Of a stretch of 64,000 nucleotides of DNA, positions 46,221 to 60,400 are shown one piece after another (position 1 is the first letter of the stretch; every line of letters begins with the position of its first letter). Origin of the DNA: Uranotaenia lowii (taxonomy: Eukaryota; Arthropoda; Insecta; Diptera; Culicidae); assembly GCF_029784155.1 (NCBI RefSeq), contig NC_073692.1, forward strand, positions 426,603,324 through 426,667,323. Direction: 5' to 3'. A program made the position numbers and the translations under genes. Below the pieces are notes generated by a model that was given only the letters and a program-made list of their open reading frames with translations, searched no databases and was not told where the DNA came from.

Positions 46221-47332
46221 GACAAGTAGACAAGAAGACAAGAAGACAAGAAGACAAGAAGACAAGAAGACAAGAAGACAAGAAGACAAGAAGACAAGAA
46301 GACAAGAAGACAAGAAGACAAGAAGACAAGAAGACAAGAAGACAAGAAGACAAGAAGACAAGAAGACAAGAAGACAAGAAGACAAGAAGACAAGAAGACA
46401 AGAAGACAAGAAGACAAGAAGACAAGAAGACAAGAAGACAAGAAGACAAGAAGACAAGAAGACAAGAAGACAAGAAGACAAGAAGACAAGAAGACAAGAA
46501 GACAAGAAGACAAGAAGACAAGAAGACAAGAAGACAAGAAGACAAGAAGACAAGAAGACAAGAAGACAAGAAGACAAGAAGACAAGAAGACAAGAAGACA
46601 AGAAGACAAGAAGACAAGAAGACAAGAAGACAAGAAGACAAGAAGACAAGAAGACAAGAAGACAAGAAGACAAGAAGACAAGAAGACAAGAAGACAAGAA
46701 GACAAGAAGACAAGAAGACAAGAAGACAAGAAGACAAGAAGACAAGAAGACAAGAAGACAAGAAGACAAGAAGACAAGAAGACAAGAAGACAAGAAGACA
46801 AGAAGACAAGAAGACAAGAAGACAAGAAGACAAGAAGACAAGAAGACAAGAAGACAAGAAGACAAGAAGACAAGAAGACAAGAAGACAAGAAGACAAGAA
46901 GACAAGAAGACAAGAAGACAAGAAGACAAGAAGACAAGAAGACAAGAAGACAAGAAGACAAGAAGACAAGAATACAAGAAGACAAGAAAACAAGAAGACA
47001 AGAAGACAAGAAGACAAGAAGACAAGAAGACAAGAAGACAAGAAGACAAGAAGACAAGAAGACAAGAAGACAAGAAGACAAGAAGACAAGAAGACAAGAA
47101 GACAAGAAGACAAGAAGACAAGAAGACAAGAAGACAAGAAGACAAGAAGACAAGAAGACAAGAAGACAAGAAGACAAGAAGACAAGAAGACAAGAAGACA
47201 AGAAGACAAGAAGACAAGAAGACAAGAAGACAAGAAGACAAGAAGACAAGAAGACAAGAAGACAAGAGGACAAGAAGACAAGAAGACAAGAAGACAAGAA
47301 GACAAGAAGACAAGAAGACAAGAAGACAGGAA
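46221..47332. repeat. 8-bp satellite array (GACAAGAA)n, about 139 copies
   Basis: Extremely homogeneous tandem 8-mer. Only a few variants are visible: GTAGACAAG at the start, AATACAAG and AAAACAAG near 46970-46990, GAGGACAAG near 47266, and GACAGGAA at the end. The long minus-strand frames over it translate to a repeating LSSCLLVF octapeptide and are artefacts. Confidence 0.97.
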
Positions 47333-50300
47333 GACAATTTTGACAATTTTGACAATTTTGACAATTTTGACAATTTTGACAATTTTGACAATTTTGACAA
47401 TTTTGACAATTTTGACAATTTTGACAATTTTGACAATTTTGACAATTTTGACAATTTTGACAATTTTGACAATTTTGACAATTTTGACAATTTTGACAAT
47501 TTTGACAATTTCGACAATTTAACAATTTTGACAATTTTGACAATTTTGACAATTTTGACAATTTTGACAATTTTGACAATTTTGACAATTTTGACAATTT
47601 TGACAATTTTGACAATTTTGACAATTTTGACAATTTTGACAATTTTGACAATTTTGACAATTTTGACAATTTTGACAATTTTGACAATTTTGACAATTTT
47701 GACAATTTTGACAATTTTGACAATTTTGACAATTTTGACAATTTTGACAATTTTGACAATTTTGACAATTTTTACAATTTTGACAATTTTGACAATTTTG
47801 ACAATTTTGACAATTTTGACAATTTTGACAATTTTGACAATTTTGACAATTTTGACAATTTTGACAATTTTGACAATTTTGACAATTTTGACAATTTTGA
47901 CAATTTTGACAATTTTGACAATTTTGACAATTTTGACAATTTTGACAATTTTGACAATTTTGACAATTTTGACAATTTTGACAATTTTGACAATTTTGAC
48001 AATTTTGACAATTTTGACAATTTTGACAACTTGACAATTTTGACAATTTTGACAATTTTGACAATTTTGACAATTTTGACAATTTTGACAATTTTGACAA
48101 TTTTGACAATTTTGACAATTTTGACAATTTTGACAATTTTGACAATTTTGACAATTTTGACAATTTTGACAATTTTGACAATTTTGACAATTTTGACAAT
48201 TTTGACAATTTTGACAATTTTGACAATTTTGACAATTTTGACAATTTTGACAATTTTGACAATTTTGACAATTTTGACAATTTTGACAATTTTGACAATT
48301 TTGACAATTTTGACAATTTTGACAATTTTGACAATTTTGACAATTTTGACAATTTTGACAATTTTGACAATTTTGACAATTTTGACAATTTTGACAATTT
48401 TGACAATTTTGACAATTTTGACAATTTTGACAATTTTGACAATTTTGACAATTTTGACAATTTTGACAATTTTGACAATTTTGTCAATTTTAACAATTTT
48501 GACAATATTGAAAATTTTGACAATTTTGACAATTTTGACAATTTTGACAATTTTGACAATTTTGACAATTTTGACAATTTTGACAATTTTGACAATTTTG
48601 ACAATTTTGACAATTTTGACAATTTTGACAATTTTGACAATTTTGACAATTTTGACAATTTTGACAATTTTGACAATTTTGACAATTTTGACAATTTTGA
48701 CAATTTTGACAATTTTGACAATTTTGACAATTTTGACAATTTTGACAATTTTGACAATTTTGACAATTTTGACAAATTTGACAATTTTGACAATTGTGAC
48801 AATTGTGACAATTTTGACAATGTTGACAATTTTGACAATTTTGACAATTTTGACAATTTTGACAATTTTGACAATTTTGACAATTTTGACAATTTTGACA
48901 ATTTTGACAATTTTGACAATTTTGACAATTTTGACAATTTTGACAATTTTGACAATTTTGACAATTTTGACAATTTTGACAATTTTGAAAATTTTGAAAA
49001 TTTTGACAATTTTGACAATTTTGACAATTTTGACAATTTTGACAATTTTGACAATTTTGACAATTTTGACAATTTTGACAATTTTGACAATTTTGACAAT
49101 TTTGACAATTTTGACAATTTTAACAATTTTGACAATTTTGACAATTTTGACAATTTTGACAATTTTGACAATTTTGACAATTTTGACAATTTTGACAATT
49201 TTGACAATTTTGACAATTTTGACAATTTTGACAATTTTGACAATTTTGACAATTTTGACAATTTTGACAATTTTGACAATTTTGACAATTTTGACAATTT
49301 TGACAATTTTGACAATTTTGACAATTTTGACAATTTTGACAATTTTGACAATTTTGACAATTTTGACAATTTTGACAATTTTGACAATTTTGACAATTTT
49401 GACAATTTTGACAATTTTGACAATTTTGACAATTTTGACAATTTTGACAATTTTGACAATTTTGACAATTTTGACAATTTTGACAATTTTGACAATTTTG
49501 ACAATTTTGACAATTTTGACAATTTTGACAATTTTGACAATTTTGACAATTTTGACAATTTTGTCAATTTTGACAATTTTGACAATTTTGACAATTTTGA
49601 CAATTTTGACAATTTTGACAATTTTGACAATTTTGACAATTTTGACAATTTTGACAATTTTGACAATGTTGACAATTTTGACAATTTTGACAATTTTGAC
49701 AATTTTGACAATTTTGACAATTTTGACAATTTTGACAATTTTGACAATTTTGACAATTTTGACAATTTTGACAATTTTGACAATTTTGACAATTTTGACA
49801 ATTTTGACAATTTTGACAATTTTGACAATTTTGACAATTTTGACAATTTTGACAATTTTGACAATTTTGACAATTTTGACAATTTTGACAATTTTGACAA
49901 TTTTGACAATTTTGACAATTTTGACAATTTTGACAATTTTGACCATTTTGACAATTTTGACAATTTTGACAGTTTTGACAATTTTGACAATTTTGACAAT
50001 TTTGACAATTTTGACAATTTTGACAATGTTGACAATTTTGACAATTTTGACAATTTTGACAATTTTGACAATTTTGACAATTTTGACAATTTTGACAATT
50101 TTGACAATTTTGACAATTTTGACAATTTTGACAATTTTGACAATTTTGACAATTTTGACAATTTTGACAATTTTGACAATTTTGACAATTTTGACAATTT
50201 TGACAATTTTAACAATTTTGACATTATTGACAATTTTGAAAATTTTGACAACTTTGACAATTTTGACAATTTTGACAATTTTGACAATTTTGACAATTTT

Positions 50301-52129
50301 GACAATTTTGACAATTTTGACAATTTTGACAATTTTGACAATTTTGACAATTTTGACAATTTTGACAATTTTGACAATTTTGACAATTTTGACAATTTTG
50401 ACAATTTTGACAATTTTGACAATTTTGACAATTTTGACAATTTTGACAATTTTGACAATTTTGACAATTTTGACAATTTTGACAATTTTGACAATTTTGA
50501 CAATTTTGACAATTTTGACAATTTTGACAATTTTGACAATTTTGACAATTTTGACAATTTTGACAATTTTGACTATTTTGACAATTTTGACAATTTTGAC
50601 AATTTTGACAATTTTAACCATTTTGACAATTTCGACAATTTTGACAATTTTGACAATTTTGACAATTTTGACAATTTTGACAATTTTGACAATTTTGACA
50701 ATTTTGACAATTTTGACAATTTTGACAATTTTGACAATTTTGACAATTTTGACAATTTTGACAATTTTGACAATTTTGACAATTTTGACAATTTTGACAA
50801 TTTTGACAATTTTGACAATTTTGACAATTTTGACAATTTTGACAATTTTGACAATTTTGACAATTTTGACAATTTTGACAATTTTGACAATTTTGACAAT
50901 TTTGACAATTTTGACAATTTTGACAATTTTGACAATTTTGACAATTTTGACAATTTTGACAATTTTGACAATTTTGACAATTTTGACAATTTTGACAATT
51001 TTGACAATTTTGACAATTTTGACAATTTTGACAATTTTGACAATTTTGACAATTTTGACAATTTTGACAATTTTGACAATTTTGACAATTTTGACAATTT
51101 TGACAATTTTGACAATTTTGACAATTTTGACAATTTTGACAATTTTGACAATTTTGACAATTTTGACAATTTTGACAATTTTGACAATTTTGACAATTTT
51201 GACAATTTTGACAATTTTGACAATTTTGACAATTTTGACAATTTTGACAATTTTGACAATTTTGACAATTTTGACAATTTTGACAATTTTGACAATTTTG
51301 ACAATTTTGACAATTTTGACAATTTTGACAATTTTGACAATTTTGACAATTTTGACAATTTTGACAATTTTGACAATTTTGACAATTTTGACAATTTTGA
51401 CAATTTTGACAATTTTGACAATTTTGACAATTTTGACAGTTTTGACAATTTTGACAATTTTGACAATTTTGACAATTTTGACAATTTTGACAATTTTGAC
51501 AATTTTGACAATTTTGACAATTTTGACAATTTTGACAATTTTGACAATTTGAAAATATTGACAATTTTGACAATTTTGACAATTTTGACAATTTTGACAA
51601 TTTTGACAATTTTGACAATTTTGACAATTTTGACAATTTTGACAATTTCGACAATTTTGACAATTTTGACAATTTTGACAATTTTGACAATTTTGACAAT
51701 TTTGACAATTTTGACAATTTTGACAATTTTGACAATTTTGACAATTTTGACAATTTTGACAATTTTGACAATTTTGACAATTTTGACAATTTTGACAATT
51801 TTGACAATTTTGACAATTTTGACAATTTTGACAATTTTGACAATTTTGACAATTTTGACAATTTTGACAATTTTGACAATTTTGACAATTTTGACAATTT
51901 TGACAATTTTGACAATTTTGACAATTTTGACAATTTTGACAATTTTGACAATTTTGACAATTTTGACAATTTTGACAATTTTGACAATTTTGACAATTTT
52001 GACAATTTTGACAATTTTGACAATTTTGACAATTTTGACAATTTTGACAATTTTGACAATTTTGACAATTTTGACAATTTTGACAATTTTGACAATTTTG
52101 ACAATTTTGACAATTTTGACAATTTTGAC
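47333..52129. repeat. 9-bp satellite array (GACAATTTT)n, about 533 copies
   Basis: Begins exactly where the 8-mer array stops, sharing its first five bases. Scattered single-base variants (TCGACAATT at ~47510, 50632 and 51650; GACAATGTTGAC; TTGTCAATTTT at ~48480 and 49560; a cluster at 50210-50250) and rare single-base length changes shift the register. It encodes nothing credible; the open frames give TIL, DNF, KLS, KIV or NCQ tripeptide repeats. Confidence 0.97.
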
Positions 52130-54274
52130 GATAGATAATGATTTTTCAATCAGTCTATTACGATGAATTGTTTGATTTTTTATCTTATTTTATAAATAAT
52201 CAACCGAATATTTAGAGAAAATACGAAAGCGTTTCTTTTCCCAGGAACTTCCCAGGGATACTACGTTTATTCTAGATGATTCAACATTTCTTAAACGACC
52301 AATTTTTCGCTGCTGCCATTTGGAAATCTCTCTGACTTTTCGCCAGCAAATATTAGTTTATGTCTGGGCTGGAGTCCTTCCGCTAAATCCAATTTGAGTA
52401 AATGATTTATCTACAAATTTTTGGGCAACCGGTAACCCCCTGGAATAAAATATTCTACTGTTATCGTTAAAGTTAACCTTGCGGTAGCCCATGTGTTTCC
52501 CGCGCCCATTTCCAAGATAGCACAGGTAGCAAATTGAATTTGAAAAACTTGAGCCGCTTGAGCCCCAAAAGAATCCGTCCCATGTCTCCCGCCATTCGGT
52601 ATGGGGTCGTATTATAGGACTGTTTGTCAGCCAAAGGGACAACAAACGATATTCGGACGACGACGAGAAATATGGGAACCATCCGAACAAAACCGAGGGC
52701 AACTAACCAGGAAAACCTTTTAGCAATTTTTCCACCTTTTTCCACTATTCGAGGCTCAGGTTATGTATGGTCTTGCCATCTCTACAGTATATGGGCAGGA
52801 GACACTATGAATGGGAAAGGTGAAAATATTTGCCACTTGCTAACTTACTATAGCTTATTTTTAGGTAGAAAATCCCAAGTTGAGGCTCCATTATAACATA
52901 TCGTCATAAATAATACATAGCTTCAGGCGCTCACACACAAACACACTCACGGTCATTTTCAATTTCTGTATTACGCTATCGGATTTTTCTGAGCTAAACG
53001 AAAGCGAAGGGGTACAGTGTTGGGCTAAGTTCCCGACGACGAGATTCGTCCCATTTTTTTTACATCATCCGGCCAACCCTCGAGTAGGATTCAACAAAAA
53101 TGCTCAGCTAAGCCAAACGAAGGGCACTGGTGTGAAAATTTGATATAGTTAATATTTTTGTTCCAACTGACCTAGTTGTAGGAATATTTATTATTTACAA
53201 CCGTCACTGATTAAAATTTGCTTAATGAGGACTTTCATTTCCATCGATTTGTTGAATTTATTGTTTGTGATTTTTTCTACTTTTTCATCATACCAAAAAA
53301 TTCTTTAAAACAAACGTAAAAATCATAAAAGGAAATGCCGGAAGTCGTGGAAGCATTTTCAAAACGATTATCATACGAGATGCTCTGAACTAGTTTTTTT
53401 CATCAAGATTCTGCTACGTCAATGCGGGGCGCTTGAAATGAAAATTTTTGCCTCGTATGAAATTTTTGATTGCACTTGGCCAAAGGAAGAAGATAGTTTA
53501 TGGTCCTAATGGTTTTTGTCAACATCCGGAGCCGTCTCCATCCGCGTAGTCGTCAGCGACAACGATAACTTTTTCCACGCGTCGTCGACGGTCGTTGGGG
53601 AAAATATCTTTCCAACTTTTCCGCACCGGGGCCAGGGTTGCTGTACCAATTATTTTATGATCCTATTTGCACCTCCATAATTCAATGTGAAGTCACATAT
53701 TTGAGAATGTAATGGCTGAAAATTGATTCACCAACCCTGCCTTCAGCTTCCTGGATCCGACCCCCAAGGGCAAAGCGGAAATGCATATTGAACTTGCAAA
53801 TTGCTGGATCAAAATGGGAAATGGCTGCCACCACCTTCATCAATCCCGACAGAAGAGTGCAGTCTGGTTCATAAACGCAATAAAGTTTGTCGTTCGCCGG
53901 GAATAATTTTCACCAAAGTTTTCCAGCTTGGAAAACGATCAATTTAAGTTTTTTGCTGACGGCTTTTGGAGCGGTGGCATGATTGGTGGTTTTAATCTGA
54001 ATTCCAGGAAAAGAGGATGCGTTACAAAGATGTACATTGATTCTGAAATTGATAACGCGGAAATTTGTTTGGTAGGAAATTAAATTTTAATAATAATTGG
54101 AGAAAAAAAATAAATTTACAACAATTTTGAGGTTGAAATTGTTAATCCAGAGCAAATTCAAACAATGGAACACCAAAGCAAGATGTTTCTCGATTAAAAT
54201 TCACATCACAGTTGCAGCTCCTTTTACCGAAATAACTTATCGCAAATAAGACTTTAAAATACATACACCGTCTG
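52130..54274. other. Unique spacer between inverted satellite arrays
   Basis: About 3 kb of complex sequence separates the two arrays (52130-55133). Overlapping frames on both strands at 52358-52896 have no recognisable domain. A GC-richer patch at 53510-53640 (CGTCGTCGACGGTCGT) is noted. No gene can be supported. Confidence 0.4.
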
Positions 54275-54360
54275 TACAGCACTCAGTACCGAGATGGGAA
54301 TCGAACCCATGCCATCAGTGGATCAGCGATTAGCACTTACCATGCTAACCGAGACGTACA
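54275..54360 (-). mobile_element. tRNA-derived SINE-like or tRNA pseudogene
   Basis: On the minus strand GGTTAGCATGG (54350-54340) resembles box A and GGTTCGATTCCC (54307-54296) is a perfect box B with a good T-arm stem (ATGGG/CCCAT). The expected 7-bp acceptor stem is missing: CTCGGTA follows the T-arm, while the 5' side reads TACGTCTC. It is therefore not a working tRNA. Confidence 0.5.
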
Positions 54361-56369
54361 ATATCTAAGAAACTTATTAAACTGTCACAATACTCAACAG
54401 AAAAAAAATAATAATGTAAATCGCACTGCCGACGTAAATATAGGTATCACTAGGATGTTCTCAAAAAATTCTGGCCTGAATCTTTGCAATTATCAATGCC
54501 ACCAACGAATTGGGGTTTTCTATCCCCTCGAATGTTTACACGGAAGCTTTTCTCGAATGCTCAATTAACCCTTATCCACTCTACAGGGTCAATATAACAG
54601 TTTTTTTCTGAGACATTCAATGAATTCATTGAACTTCGGCGATACAATAATCTGGTAAATTGAAACTGGACAAAAAGTTTTAAAAATAACTTGGTACCTC
54701 CCTTTGAAAATTCGTCAAAAATTCTTTGTTTCATATTTCAAGAATCTAATGATCTAAAAATTTACGAAATTAAGTCTACTATCCAATCCATGAAAATTTG
54801 ATTACGGAAACTACGCTTAATTGAAAAAACGGGGTTTTCACCCCTTTTCACATTCCTGTAAAATTACAAAAAAATATATCCTAATGTGCCTCATATGGTA
54901 TCTAACTTCAGCTGAATCAAGCACTGAAATTTTTTCGAGCATATAGAAGCTGATAAACCTGAAGCATGTTTGAAGATTTTTTTTCTTAGACTATGAATAA
55001 CGTGATAACGAATATTGTAGATAAAAATTGTTTGAAAGGCTATTGAAGTTACATTAGGATGATTCCAAAATAGTTAATATTGTACCAACATATTAAGAAA
55101 CAAAAGAGATATCAAATCGAAATTATCGAAATGCTCAAGATTGTCAAAATTGTCAAAATTATCAAAATTGTCAAAATTGTCAAAATTGTCAAAATTGTAA
55201 AAATTGTCAAAATTGTCAAAATTGTCAAAATTGTCAAAATTGTCAAAATTGTCAAAATTGTCAAAATTGTCAAAATTGTCAAAATTGTCAAAATTGTCAA
55301 AATTGTCAAAATTGTCAAAATTGTCAAAATTGTCAAAATTGTCAAAATTGTCAAAATTGTCAAAATTGTCAAAATTGTCAAAATTGTCAAAATTGTCAAA
55401 ATTATCAAAATTGTCAAAATTGTCAAAATTGTCAAAATTGTCAAAATTGTCAAAATTGTCAAAATTGTCAAAATTGTCAAAATTGTCAAAATTGTCAAAA
55501 TTGTCAAAATTGTCAAAATTGTCAAAATTGTCAAAATTGTCAAAATTGTCAAAATTGTCAAAATTGTCAAAATTGTCAAAATTGTCAAAATTGTCAAAAT
55601 TGTCAAAATTGTCAAAATTGTCAAAATTGTCAAGATTGTCAAGATTGTCAAAATTATCAAAATTATCAAAATTGTCAAAATTGTCAAAATTGTCAAAATT
55701 GTCAAAATTGTCAAAATTGTCAAAATTGTCAAAATTGTCAAAATTGTCAAAATTGTCAAAATTGTCAAAATTGTCAAAATTGTCAAAATTGTCAAAATTG
55801 TCAAAATTGTCAAAATTGTCAAAATTGTCAAAATTGTCAAAATTGTCAAAATTGTCAAAATTGTCAAAATTGTCAAAATTGTCAAAATTGTCAAAATTGT
55901 CAAAATTGTCAAAATTGTCAAAATTGTCAAAATTGTCAAAATTGTCAAAATTGTCAAAATTGTCAAAATTGTCAAAATTGTCAAAATTGTCAAAATTGTC
56001 AAAATTGTCAAAATTGTCAAAATTGTCAAAATTGTCAAAATTGTCAAAATTGTCAAAATTGTCAAGATTGTCAAAACTGTCAAAATTATCAAAATTGTCA
56101 AAATTGCCAAAATTGTCAAAATTGTCAAAATTGTCAAAATTGTCAAAATTGTCAAAATTGTCAAAATTGTCAAAATTGTCAAAATTGTCAAAATTGTCAA
56201 AATTGTCAAAATTGTCAAAATTGTCAAAATTGTCAAAATTGTCAAAATTGTCAAAATTGTCAAAATTGTCAAAATTGTCAAAATTGTCAAAATTGTCAAA
56301 ATTGACAAAATTGTCAAAATTTTCAAAAGTGTCAACATTGTCAAAATTTTCAAAATTGTCAAAATTGTC

Positions 56370-59300
56370 AAAATTGTCAACATTTTCAGAATTGTCAAAA
56401 TTGTCAAAATTGTCAAAATTGTCAAAATTGTCAAAATTGTCAAAATTGTCAAAATTGTCAAAATTTCAAAATTGTCAAAATTGTCAAAATTGTCAAAATT
56501 GTCAAAATTGTCAAAATTGTCAAAATTGTCAAAATTGTCAAAATTGTCAAAATTGTCAAAATTGTCAAAATTGTCAAAATTGTCAAAATTGTCAAAATTG
56601 TCAAAATTGTCAAAATTGTCAAAATTGTCAAAATTGTCAAAATTGTCAAAATTGTCAAAATTGTCAAAATTGTCAAAATTGTCAAAATTGTCAAAATTGT
56701 CAAAATTGTCAAAATTGTCAAAATTGTCAAAATTGTCAAAATTGTCAAAATTGTAAAAATTGTAAAAATTGTAAAAATTGTCAAAATTGTCAAAATTGAA
56801 AAAATTGACAAAATTGTCAAAATTGTCAAAATTGTCAAAATTGTCAAAATTGTCAAAATTGTCAAAATTGTCAAAATTGTCAAAATTGTCAAAATTGTCA
56901 AAATTGTCAAAATTGTCAAAATTGTCAAAATTGTCAAAATTGTCAAAATTGTCAAAATTGTCAAAATTGTCAAAATTGTCAAAATTGTCAAAATTGTCAA
57001 AATTGTCAAAATTGTCAAAATTGTCAAAATTGTCAAAATTGTCAAAATTGTCAAAATTGTCAAAATTGTCAAAATTGTCAAAATTGTCAAAATTGTCAAA
57101 ATTGTCAAAATTGTCAAAATTGTCAAAATTGTCAAAATTGTCAAGATTGTCAAAATTATCAAAATTATCAAAATTGTCAAAATTGTCAAAATTGTCAAAA
57201 TTGTCAAAATTGTCAAAATTGTCAAAATTGTCAAAATTGTCAAAATTGTCAAAATTGTCAAAATTGTCAAAATTGTCAAAATTGTCAAAATTGTCAAAAT
57301 TGTCAAAATTGTCAAAATTGTCAAAATTGTCAAAATTGTCAAAATTGTCAAAATTGTCAAAATTGTCAAAAATGTCAAAATTGTCAAAATTGTCAAAAAT
57401 GTCAAATTTGTCAAAATTGTCAAAATTGTCAAAATTGTCAAAATTGTCAAAATTGTCAAAATTGTAAAAATTGTCAAAATTTTTAAAAATTGTCAAAATT
57501 GTCAAAATTGTCAAAATTGTCAAAATTGTCAAAATTGTCAAAATTGTCAAAATTGTCAAAATTGTCAAAATTGTCAAAATTGTCAAAATTGTCAAAATTG
57601 TCAAAATTGTTAAAATTGTCAAAATTGTCAAAATTGTCAAAATTGTCAAAATTGTCAAAATTGTCAAAATTGTCAAAATTGTCAAAATTTTCAAAATTGT
57701 CAAAATAGTCAAAATTTTCAAAATTGTCAAAATTGTCAAAATTGTCAAAATTGTCAAAATTGTCAAAATTGTCAAAATTGTCAAAATTGTCAAAATTGTC
57801 AAAATTTTTAAAAATTGTCAAAATTGTCAAAATTGTCAAAATTGTCAAAATTGTCAAAATTGTCAAAATTGTCAAAATTGTCAAAATTGTCAAAATTGTC
57901 AAAATTGTCAAAATTGTCAAAATTGTCAAAATTGTCAAAATTGTCAAAATTGTCAAAATTGTCAAAATTGTCAAAATTGTCAAAATTGTCAAAATTGTCA
58001 AAATTGTCAAAATTGTCAAAATTGTCAAAATTGTCAAAATTGTCAAAATTTTTAAAAATTGTCAAAATTGTCAAAATTGTCAAAATTGTCAAAATTGTCA
58101 AAATTGTCAAAATTGTCAAAATTGTCAAAATTGTCAAAATTGTCAAAATTGTCAAAATTGTCAAAATTGTCAAAATTGTCAAAATTGTCAAAATTGTCAA
58201 AATTGTCAAAATTGTCAAAATTGTCAAAATTGTCAAAATTGTCAAAATTGTCAAAATTGTCAAAATTGTCAAAATTGTCAAAATTGTCAAAATTGTCAAA
58301 ATTGTCAAAATTGTCAAAATTGTCAAAATTGTCAAAATTGTCAAAATTGTCAAAATTGTCATAATTGTCAAAATTGTCAAAATTGTCAAAATTGTCAAAA
58401 TTGTCAAAATTGTCAAAATTGTCAAAATTGTCAAAATTGTCAACATTTTCAGAATTGTCAAAATTGTCAAAATTGTCAAAATTGTCAAAATTGTCAAAAT
58501 TGTCAAAATTGTCAAAATTGTCAAAATTTCAAAATTGTCAAAATTGTCAAAATTGTCAAAATTGTCAAAATTGTCAAAATTGTCAAAATTGTCAAAATTG
58601 TCAAAATTGTCAAAATTGTCAAAATTGTCAAAATTGTCAAAATTGTCAAAATTGTCAAAATTGTCAAAATTGTCAAAATTGTCAAAATTGTCAAAATTGT
58701 CAAAATTGTCAAAATTGTCAAAATTGTCAAAATTGTCAAAATTGTCAAAATTGTCAAAATTGTCAAAATTGTCAAAATTGTCAAAATTGTCAAAATTGTC
58801 AAAATTGTCAAAATTGTAAAAATTGTAAAAATTGTAAAAATTGTCAAAATTGTCAAAATTGAAAAAATTGACAAAATTGTCAAAATTGTCAAAATTGTCA
58901 AAATTGTCAAAATTGTCAAAATTGTCAAAATTGTCAAAATTGTCAAAATTGTCAAAATTGTCAAAATTGTCAAAATTGTCAAAATTGTCAAAATTGTCAA
59001 AATTGTCAAAATTGTCAAAATTGTCAAAATTGTCAAAATTGTCAAAATTGTCAAAATTGTCAAAATTGTCAAAATTGTCAAAATTGTCAAAATTGTCAAA
59101 ATTGTCAAAATTGTCAAAATTGTCAAAATTGTCAAAATTGTCAAAATTGTCAAAATTGTCAAAATTGTCAAGATTGTCAAAATTATCAAAATTATCAAAA
59201 TTGTCAAAATTGTCAAAATTGTCAAAATTGTCAAAATTGTCAAAATTGTCAAAATTGTCAAAATTGTCAAAATTGTCAAAATTGTCAAAATTGTCAAAAT

Positions 59301-60400
59301 TGTCAAAATTGTCAAAATTGTCAAAATTGTCAAAATTGTCAAAATTGTCAAAATTGTCAAAATTGTCAAAATTGTCAAAATTGTCAAAAATGTCAAAATT
59401 GTCAAAATTGTCAAAAATGTCAAATTTGTCAAAATTGTCAAAATTGTCAAAATTGTCAAAATTGTCAAAATTGTCAAAATTGTAAAAATTGTCAAAATTT
59501 TTAAAAATTGTCAAAATTGTCAAAATTGTCAAAATTGTCAAAATTGTCAAAATTGTCAAAATTGTCAAAATTGTCAAAATTGTCAAAATTGTCAAAATTG
59601 TCAAAATTGTCAAAATTGTCAAAATTGTCAAAATTGTCAAAATTGTTAAAATTGTCAAAATTGTCAAAATTGTCAAAATTGTCAAAATTGTCAAAATTGT
59701 CAAAATTGTCAAAATTGTCAAAATTTTCAAAATTGTCAAAATAGTCAAAATTTTCAAAATTGTCAAAATTGTCAAAATTGTCAAAATTGTCAAAATTGTC
59801 AAAATTGTCAAAATTGTCAAAATTGTCAAAATTGTCAAAATTTTTAAAAATTGTCAAAATTGTCAAAATTGTCAAAATTGTCAAAATTGTCAAAATTGTC
59901 AAAATTGTCAAAATTGTCAAAATTGTCAAAATTGTCAAAATTGTCAAAATTGTCAAAATTGTCAAAATTGTCAAAATTGTCAAAATTGTCAAAATTGTCA
60001 AAATTGTCAAAATTGTCAAAATTGTCAAAATTGTCAAAATTGTCAAAATTGTCAAAATTGTCAAAATTGTCAAAATTGTCAAAATTGTCAAAATTGTCAA
60101 AATTTTTAAAAATTGTCAAAATTGTCAAAATTGTCAAAATTGTCAAAATTGTCAAAATTGTCAAAATTGTCAAAATTGTCAAAATTGTCAAAATTGTCAA
60201 AATTGTCAAAATTGTCAAAATTGTCAAAATTGTCAAAATTGTCAAAATTGTCAAAATTGTCAAAATTGTCAAAATTGTCAAAATTGTCAAAATTGTCAAA
60301 ATTGTCAAAATTGTCAAAATTGTCAAAATTGTCAAAATTGTCAAAATTGTCAAAATTGTCAAAATTGTCAAAATTGTCAAAATTGTCAAAATTGTCATAA
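56370..60400. repeat. Higher-order repeat, period about 2.02-2.06 kb, two copies
   Basis: Diagnostic variants recur in the same order. CAACATTTTCAGAATTG is at ~56378 and 58441. GAAAAAATTGACA is at 56798 and 58861 (offset 2063). The G of TCAAGATTG is at 57145 and 59172 (2027). TTTTTAAAAATTG is at 57480 and 59498 (2018), 57805 and 59841 (2036), and 58049 and 60103 (2054). CATAATTG is at 58361 and 60397 (2036). Offset changes between neighbouring markers are multiples of 9, so the copies differ only by whole units gained or lost. Confidence 0.88.

Noticed and set aside
46184..52166. Very long ORFs (up to about 1170 codons) over the first satellite blocks
   Set aside because: They are simple translations of 8- and 9-bp tandem repeats, open in several overlapping frames on both strands, with no non-repetitive domain.
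54275..54360. Functional tRNA gene
   Set aside because: Box A and box B are present but the acceptor stem cannot form.
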